The notes beneath the pieces were generated by a model. It was not told where the DNA came from, ran no database searches, and saw only the letters and a list, made by a program, of their open reading frames with translations. This document shows, piece after piece, positions 23,690 through 32,187 of a stretch of DNA of 64,000 nt (the stretch's first letter is position 1; each line of letters begins with the position of its first letter). The position numbers were made by a program, and so were the translations under genes. Origin of the DNA: Elusimicrobiota bacterium (GTDB lineage Bacteria > Elusimicrobiota > Elusimicrobia > UBA1565 > UBA9628); assembly GCA_027452025.1 (NCBI GenBank), contig DAIDHI010000069.1:48267-112266 (forward strand). Reading direction: 5' to 3'.

Positions 23690-25458
23690 CGCCGCCGGAC
23701 AAGCCAAAGTTCATCTTCGACGGCGACTGCGGCTTCTGCCGCCTTTGGGCGCGCGCCTGGCAGGCCCGGACGGCCGGTCGCGTCGACTTCGAACCCCGGC
23801 CTGGCATCCGCGCCTCCCGCCTCGAAGAGCCCGGGCGCGTCAGCGAGGCCGCGCGCGGCGTCTTCGCCCTCCTCTCCTACGCCCCGCACGGAGGCCGAGC
23901 GCTGCGACTCTACGACCGCGTCCCGCCGTTTGCCGCCGCCAGCGAAGCGGCCTACGGCCTCCTCGCGCGGCATCGCGTCCTCGCCGCGCGCGTCACGCGC
24001 CTTTTTTGGGGAGACCCGCGGCCCCGCAGCGTGCTCGCCGCGCGCTGGCTGTTCCTGCGCCTGCTGGGCCTGGTCTACCTGGCGGCCTTCCTCTCGCTGG
24101 GCTCGCAAGTGGCCGGGCTGCTCGGGCCGAGCGGCATCCTTCCGGCCGGGCCTTGGCTCTCGGCCGCTCGACAGGCCTTGGGCGACCGCGCCTACCTGGC
24201 GCTGCCGAGCCTCGCCTGGGCCTTCGGCGCCGGCGACACCGCGCTCAAGGGCCTTTGCTGGGGCGGCGCCGCCGCGGCCGCGCTCGCCGTCCTCGACGTC
24301 GCGCCCGGAGCGGCCTTGCTCGCCAGCTGGGCCTGCTACCTTTCGCTCGTCAACGTCGGCCGCGATTTCCTCGGCTTCCAATGGGACGTCCTGCTGCTCG
24401 AGGCGGGCTTTCTGGCGGTCTTCCTGGCGCCCTGGCGGCTAAAGCCCAGCCTGCGCGACAGCGAACCCTCGCGGGCCTTCGTTTGGCTCTTGCGCTGGCT
24501 GCTGTTTCGCTTGATGCTCGAGTCGGGCCTCGTGAAGCTCGCCAGCGGCGACCCCGCGTGGCGCAATCTGACCGCCCTCTACTACCACTATCAGACGCAA
24601 CCTCTGCCGACCTGGATCGGCTGGTACGCCCATCAGCTGCCCGCCGCCTTCCAGCGCGCCAGCGTGCTCGCGATGTTCGTCATAGAGCTCGGCGTGCCCT
24701 GGCTCATCCTCATGCCGCGGCGGCCGCGCCAGCTGGCCTGCGCGCTGCTGGCCGCCTTGCAGGCCCTCATCGCGCTGACCGGCAACTACGGCTTCTTCAA
24801 CTTCCTGACCATCGCCCTTTGCGTTCTTCTGCTCGACGACGGCGGCCTGGAGCGCTGGCTGCCGCGCTTCGAGCCCCGCCCCCCCGGCCGCCCGTGGCGC
24901 CGGGCCTTCGCCTGGCCGCTCGGAGCCTTCATCGCGGTCTCCAGCGCCCTCCAGTTCGCGCGCTTGCTGCCCGCGCGCCTGCCCGGCGAGGAGGCCGCGG
25001 CGCGGCTGGTGTCGGCCGCCGACGGCTTCCACCTCTGCAGCCCCTACGGCCTCTTCGCCGTCATGACCACGCGGCGGCTGGAGATCTCCGTCGAGGGCAG
25101 CGACGACGGACGGACTTGGAAGCCTTATCGCTTCAAGTGGAAGCCGGGAGACCCCGCCCGCCGCCCCGCGTTTTGCGAGCCGCGCATGCCGCGCCTGGAC
25201 TGGCAGATGTGGTTCGCCGCGCTCGGGCCCTATCAGCAGAGCCCGTGGTATCTCCAGTTCCTGGCCCGCCTGCTCGAGGGCTCGCCGCAGGTCCTCGGGC
25301 TGCTGGCCGACAACCCTTTCCCGAACCATCCGCCGCGCTATCTGCGCTCCCTGGGCTATGAATACCGCTTCACCAGCGTCGCCGAGCGCCGCGCCACCGG
25401 CGACTGGTGGCACCGCAAGCTCCTCGGCCTTTACGCGCCGGTCCTCGAACGAAGATAG
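23686..25458 (+). CDS. Fusion of DCC/DUF393 thiol-disulfide oxidoreductase-like domain with lipase maturation factor-like membrane protein
   Basis: N-term KFIFDGDCGFCRLWARAWQ (DCC/CxxC); remainder LARWLFLRLLGLVYLAAFLSLGSQVAGLLG...DFLGFQWDVLLLEAGFLA...LESGLVKLASGDPAWRNLTALYYHYQTQPLPTWIGWYAHQLP typical of LMF family. Confidence 0.8.
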   Translation: MTPPDKPKFIFDGDCGFCRLWARAWQARTAGRVDFEPRPGIRASRLEEPGRVSEAARGVFALLSYAPHGGRALRLYDRVPPFAAASEAAYGLLARHRVLAARVTRLFWGDPRPRSVLAARWLFLRLLGLVYLAAFLSLGSQVAGLLGPSGILPAGPWLSAARQALGDRAYLALPSLAWAFGAGDTALKGLCWGGAAAAALAVLDVAPGAALLASWACYLSLVNVGRDFLGFQWDVLLLEAGFLAVFLAPWRLKPSLRDSEPSRAFVWLLRWLLFRLMLESGLVKLASGDPAWRNLTALYYHYQTQPLPTWIGWYAHQLPAAFQRASVLAMFVIELGVPWLILMPRRPRQLACALLAALQALIALTGNYGFFNFLTIALCVLLLDDGGLERWLPRFEPRPPGRPWRRAFAWPLGAFIAVSSALQFARLLPARLPGEEAAARLVSAADGFHLCSPYGLFAVMTTRRLEISVEGSDDGRTWKPYRFKWKPGDPARRPAFCEPRMPRLDWQMWFAALGPYQQSPWYLQFLARLLEGSPQVLGLLADNPFPNHPPRYLRSLGYEYRFTSVAERRATGDWWHRKLLGLYAPVLERR

Positions 25459-25481
25459 GTGGTGCCGGAAAGGTGGGAAAG

Positions 25482-25558
25482 GTGGTGCCTGGCTTTAACT
25501 AGTTTAACTTATGGGCCGAATCGGCCCATAAGTTAAACTAGTTAAAGCCAGGCACCAC
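25482..25558. repeat. Perfect long palindrome, 38-bp arms, 1-nt centre
   Basis: GTGGTGCCTGGCTTTAACTAGTTTAACTTATGGGCCGA-a-TCGGCCCATAAGTTAAACTAGTTAAAGCCAGGCACCAC; exact reverse complements. Confidence 0.97.
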
Positions 25559-25580
25559 GGCAAAATTGCAAAATGGAGCC

Positions 25581-26378
25581 ATGCCTCTCAGAGTCCTGAT
25601 CACCGGAGCTTCTTCCGGACTCGGCCGGGAGCTCGCCCGCCAGCTCGGCCAGGAGGGCTGCCGCCTCGCCCTGACCGGACGCCGGGCCGAGAAGCTCGCG
25701 CAGGCGGCCGACGGCGCCCGCTGCGCCGGCGCCGAAGTCCTCGAACTGCTGGGCGACACGACGAAGCGCGAGGACGTCCAGCGCCACTATGCGCGCATCA
25801 AGGCGGCCTGGGACGGCCTGGATTGGGCCATCCTCAACGCCGGCGTGGGCGACTCCGAGAGCGCGCGCAGCTTCACGGCCAAGAACGTCCGCTGGACCTT
25901 CGAGACCAACGTCTTCGGCGCGGCCGAGTGGATCGAAGCCGTGCTGCCCGACATGCTGGCGGCGAAATCCGGCACGATCGCAGGCGTCTCGAGCATCGCG
26001 GGCTTTCGCGGCCTGCCCGGAGCCGCCTCCTACAGCGCGAGCAAGGCGGCTTTGACCACGCTCCTGGAGGGGATTCGCGTCGAGCTGCGCGGCAGCGGCG
26101 TGCGCATCGTGACCGTATGTCCGGGCTTCGTCAAAAGCGAGATGACGGCCCGCAACGACCCGCGGCAGATGCCTTTTCTTCTCGAGACCGAGGACGGAGT
26201 GCGGCGCATGCTCTCGGGAATCCGCAAAGGCAGGAGCCTCGTCCACTTCCCGTGGCCGCTGTCGACGCCGATGGTCTACCTCATGCCCAACCTCCCGAAC
26301 GCGATCTACGACCGGGTCTTTTCCAAATTCAAGAAGCGCAAGAAGCCCTACGTCGATGAGTCCAAGAGCCAAGGCTAA
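25581..26378 (+). CDS. Short-chain dehydrogenase/reductase
   Basis: RVLITGASSGLGRELARQLG; NAGV; SSIAGFRGLPGAASYSASKAAL (YxxxK). Confidence 0.92.
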   Translation: MPLRVLITGASSGLGRELARQLGQEGCRLALTGRRAEKLAQAADGARCAGAEVLELLGDTTKREDVQRHYARIKAAWDGLDWAILNAGVGDSESARSFTAKNVRWTFETNVFGAAEWIEAVLPDMLAAKSGTIAGVSSIAGFRGLPGAASYSASKAALTTLLEGIRVELRGSGVRIVTVCPGFVKSEMTARNDPRQMPFLLETEDGVRRMLSGIRKGRSLVHFPWPLSTPMVYLMPNLPNAIYDRVFSKFKKRKKPYVDESKSQG

Positions 26379-26395
26379 TTGGTAGAATCCCGTCG

Positions 26396-27778
26396 ATGAG
26401 GCCCTCCCTGCTCGTCAAGAACGCCCTGCGCGTCGCCCTGATGGACGACGCGCGCGGCGAGCTTTCCGACGCCGACGTCCTCATCCGCGGCCGGGTCATC
26501 GTCGCGGTCGGCAAGGATTTGGAGGAACCGGGCGCAAGGGTCCTCGACGCCCGCGGCTGCGTCGTCATCCCGGGGATGGTCAACACCCATCATCACCTCT
26601 GCCAGACGCTGACGCGCGCCGTGCCGGCCGTCCAGGACGCGAAGCTCTTCGACTGGCTCGTCCATCTCTATCAGATCTGGCAGTTCCTGACCCCCGAGGC
26701 CGCCGGCGTGGGAGCCGAGGTCGGGCTTTCGGAGCTTTTGCTCACCGGCTGCACGACGGCCGCCGACCACACCTATCTCTTTCCCCGCGGCCGGCCCGGA
26801 GAACTCATCGACCGGCAGATCGACGCCGCGCGCAAGCTCGGCATCCGCTTTCATCCGACCCGAGGCTCCATGTCGGTGGGGCAGGCCTCGGGGGGCCTGC
26901 CGCCGCAGTCCTGCACGCAGGACGAGGACGTCATCCTCGAGGATTGCGAGCGCCTGGTCAAGCAATATCACGACGCCGGGCCCTTCTCCATGCTGCGCGT
27001 GGGGCTGGCGCCCTGCGCCCCCTTCTCCGTCAGCCCCAGCCTGATGAAGGCCGTGGCCGACCAGGCCCGCCGCTGGGGCGTGCGGCTGCACACGCACCTG
27101 GCCGAGACCTTGGACGAGGACGACTACTGCCTCGAGCGCTACAAGATGCGGCCTCTCGACTTCGTCGAGTCGGTGGGCTGGCTTTCGGGCAACGCCTGGT
27201 TTGCCCACATGGTCCACCTGCGGCCCGACGAGGTCGCGCGGCTGGCCAAGACGAAGACGGGCGTGGCCCACTGCCCGTCCTCGAACCTGCGCCTGGGCTC
27301 CGGCATCGCCCCCGTGCGCGAGTACCTCGACGCCGGCGTGCCCGTGGGCCTCGGCGTCGACGGCTCCGCGTCCAACGACAGCGGCGATATGCTCGGCGAG
27401 GCCCGGCAGTGCATGCTCGTCCACCGCGTGCGCACGGGCGTCTCCTCGATGACGGCCAGGGACGCCTTGTGGCTGGCGACTCGCGGCGGCGCGGCCGTCC
27501 TGGGCCGCGAGGACCTCGGCCGCATCGCGCCGGGGCAAGCCGCCGACTTAGCGATCTTCGACCTAGATAAAGTCGACTATGCCGGAGCCCTCCACGATCC
27601 CGTGGCCGCGCTGCTGTTTTGCGGCAGCAGCCACCGGACGAAGTGGACCATCGTCAACGGCCGCGTCGTCGTCGAGGACGGCCGGCTGGTCAACGCCGAC
27701 GAAAAGGACATCGCGCGCCGCGCCAACGAGCAGGCGAAAGCCCTGGCCGAGAAGGCGCCGGCCGGACGCGGCGTCTGA
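26396..27778 (+). CDS. Amidohydrolase, 8-oxoguanine deaminase-like (AtzB/SsnA group)
   Basis: VIPGMVNTHHHLCQTLTRAVPAVQDAKLFDWLVHLYQIW, TGCTTAADHTYLFP, HTHLAETLDEDDYCLERY, GVDGSASNDSGDMLGEARQCML. Confidence 0.82.
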   Translation: MRPSLLVKNALRVALMDDARGELSDADVLIRGRVIVAVGKDLEEPGARVLDARGCVVIPGMVNTHHHLCQTLTRAVPAVQDAKLFDWLVHLYQIWQFLTPEAAGVGAEVGLSELLLTGCTTAADHTYLFPRGRPGELIDRQIDAARKLGIRFHPTRGSMSVGQASGGLPPQSCTQDEDVILEDCERLVKQYHDAGPFSMLRVGLAPCAPFSVSPSLMKAVADQARRWGVRLHTHLAETLDEDDYCLERYKMRPLDFVESVGWLSGNAWFAHMVHLRPDEVARLAKTKTGVAHCPSSNLRLGSGIAPVREYLDAGVPVGLGVDGSASNDSGDMLGEARQCMLVHRVRTGVSSMTARDALWLATRGGAAVLGREDLGRIAPGQAADLAIFDLDKVDYAGALHDPVAALLFCGSSHRTKWTIVNGRVVVEDGRLVNADEKDIARRANEQAKALAEKAPAGRGV

Positions 27779-28338
27779 TGGCGCAGGTCTATCTTCTCGC
27801 GGCCGGGCGCGGGCGCCGCGCCGGCGGGCCCAAGGCCTGGCTGCCCGCTCACGGCAAGCCTCTTCTGGAGCGGCATCTCTCCTTTCTCTGCAAGCGCTTC
27901 CCCGGCGACGCCGTCGCCGTGTCGATCCAAGAGGCCTGGGAAGGACGCTGCCGGCTGCTGGCCCCCGAGGTGCGCTGGACCTGCGTCGACCCCGACCTTC
28001 CCGCGCTGGCCTCGCTGCAGGCGCTCGTGCGCCGCTCCGCGCCGCCGCAAGGGCGCTGGGCCTTCGTCTACCACGTCGATATGCCGGTTTGGGAGCCGGC
28101 GCTCTTCGACGCGCTGCTTGCCCGCACGCCCGTCTCCAAGGCGGACGCCGTCGTGCCCTGCTTCGCGGGGCGAGGCGGACACCCCCTGCTCGTGCGCGCC
28201 GGCGGCCTGGAGGCCATCGGCAAGCTCGACGCCGCCACCGACCGCCTCGACGCCTGGCTGAGGGGGCGGCGCGTCGAGCGGCTGGACGTGCCGTGGCCCT
28301 GCGTCGTGGAGAACTGGAACGGAGGCCCGGCGGCGTGA
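27778..28338 (+). CDS. MobA/MocA-like NTP transferase
   Basis: VYLLAAGRGRRAGGPKAWLPAHGKPLLERHLSFL; YHVDMPVWEPALFDALL; RGGHPLLVRAGGL; overlaps adjacent genes. Confidence 0.75.
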   Translation: MAQVYLLAAGRGRRAGGPKAWLPAHGKPLLERHLSFLCKRFPGDAVAVSIQEAWEGRCRLLAPEVRWTCVDPDLPALASLQALVRRSAPPQGRWAFVYHVDMPVWEPALFDALLARTPVSKADAVVPCFAGRGGHPLLVRAGGLEAIGKLDAATDRLDAWLRGRRVERLDVPWPCVVENWNGGPAA

Positions 28339-29693
28339 GGAGCTTCGTGCGCGGGCGCCGCGTGCTCACGCCCGAGGGGCTGCGCTCGGCCGTGGTCTGG
28401 ATCCAGGACGGCCGCGTCGAGCTCGTCGGCCCCTACGAGCCCACCGATGCGAGCCGCACGCTCGACGCCGGCGAGCTGTGCGTGCTGCCCGGTCTCGTGG
28501 ATTGCCACGTTCACGTCAACCAGCCGGGACGGACCGAGTGGGAAGGCTTTGAGACGGCGACGCGAGCCGCGGCGGCCGGCGGCGTGACGACGATCATCGA
28601 CATGCCGCTCAACAGCCGGCCCGTGACGACCACCGTATCGGCCCTCCAAACCAAGCGCCGGGCCGCCGAGCGCCTTTGTGCCGTCGACGTCGGCTTCTGG
28701 GGCGGCGTCGTGCCCGGCAACGAGGGCGAGCTCGAAGCCATGGCCGCGGCCGGGATCTTCGGCTTCAAATGCTTCCTCATCGACTCGGGCATCCCTGATT
28801 TTCCGCCCGTGGGCGAGACGGAGCTTTCGCGCGCCATGGAGGTCCTCGCCCGGCTCGGTCTTCCGCTGCTCGTCCACGCCGAACTCGCCTGCTGCGCCGC
28901 GCCCGCCGCCGCCGACCGGCGCCGCTACGGCGGCTACCTGGCCTCGCGGCCCAAGGCCTGGGAAAACGAGGCCGTCGCCCTCGTCGCGCGCCTTTCGCGC
29001 CGCACGGGCTGCCGCGTCCACATCGTCCACCTCTCCTCGGCCGAGGCCCTGCCGGCCGTCGCCGCCGCCAAGAAAGACGGCGCGCCGCTGACGGCGGAGA
29101 CCTGCCCGCACTACCTCTGCCTCAGCGCCGAGGAGGTCCCGGACGGGCGCACGGAGTTCAAGTGCGCGCCGCCGATCCGCGAGGCGGACAACCGCGAGAA
29201 GCTGTGGCAGGCGCTCGAGGACGGCACGCTCGATTTCATCGTCTCCGACCACTCGCCCTGCTCGCCGGACCTCAAGAAGCGCGAGTCCGGGGACTTTTCC
29301 GCCGCCTGGGGCGGCATTTCCAGCCTTCAGCTTGGCCTTGCCGCCGTCTGGACCGAGGCGCGGCGCCGGGGCATCCCGCTGGCGCGCGTCGCGCGGTGGA
29401 TGAGCGAGGCGCCGGCGCGCCTTTGCGGGCTCGAGGAGCGCAAAGGCGGCCTGCTCCCCGGGTGCGACGCCGATTTCATCCTGTTCGACCCCGACGCCGC
29501 CTGGACCGTCGAGGAAAGCGCCCTGCGCCATCGTCACAAGCTCACGCCCTACCTCGGGCGCGCGCTCGCCGGGCGCGTGGCCGCGGCCTACCTGCGCGGC
29601 GAGCGCGTCTTTCAAGCCGCAGACCCGGACGGCCCGCCCCGCGGCCGCCTCGTCTCGAGGAGCCCCGCCCATGGACTTCACCGCACTCATTGA
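28335..29693 (+). CDS. allB: Allantoinase
   Basis: GTG start 28335; LPGLVDCHVHVNQPGRTEWEGFETATRAAAAGGVTTIIDMPLNS; GFKCFL; HIVHLSSAEALP; FIVSDHSPC. Confidence 0.93.
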   Translation: MRSFVRGRRVLTPEGLRSAVVWIQDGRVELVGPYEPTDASRTLDAGELCVLPGLVDCHVHVNQPGRTEWEGFETATRAAAAGGVTTIIDMPLNSRPVTTTVSALQTKRRAAERLCAVDVGFWGGVVPGNEGELEAMAAAGIFGFKCFLIDSGIPDFPPVGETELSRAMEVLARLGLPLLVHAELACCAAPAAADRRRYGGYLASRPKAWENEAVALVARLSRRTGCRVHIVHLSSAEALPAVAAAKKDGAPLTAETCPHYLCLSAEEVPDGRTEFKCAPPIREADNREKLWQALEDGTLDFIVSDHSPCSPDLKKRESGDFSAAWGGISSLQLGLAAVWTEARRRGIPLARVARWMSEAPARLCGLEERKGGLLPGCDADFILFDPDAAWTVEESALRHRHKLTPYLGRALAGRVAAAYLRGERVFQAADPDGPPRGRLVSRSPAHGLHRTH

Positions 29694-30669
29694 TCTCGCC
29701 TCGGAGCGCGTCGGAGGCAAGGCCGTGCTCGCCAACGACGAGTTTTTCGCGCCCAAGGCCAACCTCGTCAAGGCCGCCGCGCCCGTGTGGCTCGAGGGCA
29801 AATACACGCCTCGCGGCAAATGGATGGACGGCTGGGAGACGCGCCGGCGGCGCCAGCCGGGACACGACTGGTGCGTGCTCAAGCTCGGCCTGCGCGGCGT
29901 CGTGCGCGGCCTCGACGTCGACACCTCGCATTTCACGGGCAACTATCCCGAGTTCTGCTCGCTGGAAGCGTGCGACGCCCCGGCCTCGGCCGCCCCGGCG
30001 CGCCTGGCGGCCGACCCGGCCCTCTGGACCGAGATCCTGCCCAAGACCGCGCTCGAGGGCGGGTCGCACAACCTGCTGCCGGTCCGAAGCCTTCGGCCCT
30101 GGACGCACCTGCGCCTCAACATCTATCCCGACGGCGGCGTGGCGCGCCTGCGCGTCTACGGAGACGTCGTGCCCGACTGGGAGCGCGCCAGGCGCCGCGG
30201 CTTGATCGATCTGGCGGCGGTCGAAAACGCGGGCTTGGCCGTCGCGCAGTCGGACATGTTTTTCGGCCGCGCGACCAACATGCTCATGCCCGGCCGGGCC
30301 AAGAACATGGGCGACGGCTGGGAGACCAAGCGGCGGCGCGGGCCGGGCCACGACTGGTGCGTCGTCAAGCTCGGCGCCTCCGGCGTCCTGTCCAAGATCG
30401 AGCTCGACACCAACCACTTCAAGGGCAACTACCCGGACTCCTTCTCGCTGGAAGGGCTCTACGCTCCCGATGCCCAGCCGGCGCAGCTGGCCCCGGGAAC
30501 CGGGGGCTGGAGGGAGCTGCTGCCGAGGCTCAAGCTGCGCCCCCACCGGCGGCACTTCTTCAGCCTCGCCGACGGGGCGGCGGCGCCTTTGACGCACGTC
30601 CGGCTCAACATCTATCCCGACGGCGGCGTCAGCCGGCTGAGGCTCTATGGACGGCCTGCCGTCGCTTAA
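29671..30669 (+). CDS. alc: Allantoicase
   Basis: Two tandem allantoicase repeats: KWMDGWETRRRRQPGHDWCVLKLG...DTSHFTGNYPE and NMGDGWETKRRRGPGHDWCVVKLG...DTNHFKGNYPD. Confidence 0.95.
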   Translation: MDFTALIDLASERVGGKAVLANDEFFAPKANLVKAAAPVWLEGKYTPRGKWMDGWETRRRRQPGHDWCVLKLGLRGVVRGLDVDTSHFTGNYPEFCSLEACDAPASAAPARLAADPALWTEILPKTALEGGSHNLLPVRSLRPWTHLRLNIYPDGGVARLRVYGDVVPDWERARRRGLIDLAAVENAGLAVAQSDMFFGRATNMLMPGRAKNMGDGWETKRRRGPGHDWCVVKLGASGVLSKIELDTNHFKGNYPDSFSLEGLYAPDAQPAQLAPGTGGWRELLPRLKLRPHRRHFFSLADGAAAPLTHVRLNIYPDGGVSRLRLYGRPAVA

Positions 30670-31159
30670 CGCGCTTCCCGCGGAGGCCGCCGTGGAGCGG
30701 CTGAGGCGGTGCTGCGGCTCGCGGCGCTGGGCGCAGGCCATGGCCGACCTGCGGCCGTTCGCCGACGCCGAGGATCTCTTCGCCGTGGCCAAACGCGTCT
30801 GGGAGGGCCTGGCGCCCGCCGACTGGCTGGAGGCCTTCGCCGCCCATCCGCGCATCGGCGGCAAGGACGCCCTGCGCGAGAAGTTCGCCGCCACGCGCGC
30901 CTGGGCCCGGGGCGAGCAGGCCGGCGCGGCGCAGGCCTCGGAGGAAGTGCTCGCGGCCCTGGAGCGCGGCAACGCCGACTACGAGCGCCGCTTCGGCTAC
31001 ATCTTCATCGTCTGCGCCACGGGCAAGTCGGCCGCCGAGATGCTGGAGCTGCTGCGCGAGCGTCTGTCCCACCCGCCCCACAAGGAGCTCAAGATCGCCG
31101 CGGCCGAGCAGGCCAAGATCACCCAGCTGCGCCTGCGCAAGCTGTTGTCGCGGCGCTAG
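30647..31159 (+). CDS. uraD: 2-oxo-4-hydroxy-4-carboxy-5-ureidoimidazoline decarboxylase
   Basis: LEAFAAHPRIGGKDALREKF...SEEVLAALERGNADYERRFGYIFIVCATGKSAAEMLELLRERL. Confidence 0.92.
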   Translation: MDGLPSLNALPAEAAVERLRRCCGSRRWAQAMADLRPFADAEDLFAVAKRVWEGLAPADWLEAFAAHPRIGGKDALREKFAATRAWARGEQAGAAQASEEVLAALERGNADYERRFGYIFIVCATGKSAAEMLELLRERLSHPPHKELKIAAAEQAKITQLRLRKLLSRR

Positions 31160-31189
31160 AAGGCGTTGACGGATGTTCGACGGAAACGC

Positions 31190-31195
31190 TAACCT
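31190..31195 (+). promoter_or_regulatory. Predicted -10 (TAACCT) with TTGACG 18 bp upstream, 6 nt before uraH GTG 31202
   Basis: TTGACG(31166-31171)-N18-TAACCT-N6-GTG. Confidence 0.6.
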
Positions 31196-31201
31196 CTCGC
31201 C

Positions 31202-31543
31202 GTGAGCCCGATCACGACCCACGCCCTCGACGTCTCCCGGGGCGTTCCGGCGCTCGGAATGCCGGTGCGGCTGCAGCAGCGCAAAGCCCCCGACCGTTGG
31301 CAGCTGCTCGGCGAGTCGAGGACGGACGCCGACGGGCGCGTCAAGGACCTCCTGCCCGACAACTTTCCCCTCGAAGCCGGGATCTACCGCCTCACCTTCG
31401 ACACGGCGGCCTACTTCCGAAGCCTCGGCGCGGACTGCTTTTTCCCGTTCGTCGAGATCGTCTTCGAGGTCAAGGACAAGCGCCACCACCACGTGCCGCT
31501 GCTCTTGTCGCCGTTCGGCTACTCCACCTACCGGGGCAGCTGA
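31202..31543 (+). CDS. uraH: 5-hydroxyisourate hydrolase (transthyretin-like)
   Basis: ITTHALDVSRGVPALGMPVRLQ; FFPFVEIVFEVKDKRHHHVPLLLSPFGYSTYRGS (C-terminal YRGS). Confidence 0.96.
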   Translation: MSPITTHALDVSRGVPALGMPVRLQQRKAPDRWQLLGESRTDADGRVKDLLPDNFPLEAGIYRLTFDTAAYFRSLGADCFFPFVEIVFEVKDKRHHHVPLLLSPFGYSTYRGS

Positions 31544-32187
31544 TGGCGGCCCTGGTGCTGGCGGCGTGCCTGGCCGCGCTGTCCGCGGCCCAAACCCCGG
31601 CCATCGTCGCCGCCGGCCGCGCCCTCTTCGACGCCGACGGCTGCCGCTCCTGCCACAAGATCGCCGGCGTGGGCGGAAACACCGGTCCGGACCTGACCTT
31701 CGTGGGCTTTCGCCGCAGCCCCGCCTGGCTGGGCGTCTGGCTTTCCAGCCCCCGCGCCTGGAAGCCGGGCACCCTGATGCCGGAGTTCCGCCTGCGCCCG
31801 GCCGACCGCGAGGCTCTCGTCGCCTTCCTCTCGACGCTCAAGGGCCAGGGCTTCTCGGCGGCCGCCGCGCCGACCGGCCGCGAGCTCTTCGACCGCGTCG
31901 GCTGCGTGGCCTGCCACGGCCCCGAGGGCCGCGGCGGGCAGCCTAACAACAACGTCCCCGGCGGCCTCATCCCGGCGCTGTCCCAGGCCGCCGAAGGCTA
32001 CACTCCCGCCGAACTCGAGGGCAAGATCAGAGGCGGCTCCCGGCCGCAACCGGCCGATCCCTCCCAGCGCGCGCCGCTGGTCGCCATGCCGGCCTGGGGC
32101 CGGGTGCTCTCGCCCGCTCAGATCGCGATTCTCGCGGCCTACGTCGAGAGCCTGGACTCGGCCAACACGGCCAAGGCGGACTGGTGA
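31543..32187 (+). CDS. Diheme c-type cytochrome, exported
   Basis: Signal peptide; two CXXCH motifs CRSCH and CVACH; ATG overlaps uraH stop. Confidence 0.9.
   Translation: MAALVLAACLAALSAAQTPAIVAAGRALFDADGCRSCHKIAGVGGNTGPDLTFVGFRRSPAWLGVWLSSPRAWKPGTLMPEFRLRPADREALVAFLSTLKGQGFSAAAAPTGRELFDRVGCVACHGPEGRGGQPNNNVPGGLIPALSQAAEGYTPAELEGKIRGGSRPQPADPSQRAPLVAMPAWGRVLSPAQIAILAAYVESLDSANTAKADW

Noticed and set aside
28068-29942. 624-aa minus-strand ORF
   Set aside because: Antisense to allantoinase/allantoicase with clear motifs
29821-30430. Internal repeat in allantoicase as a recent duplication
   Set aside because: Two-repeat architecture is normal for the allantoicase family
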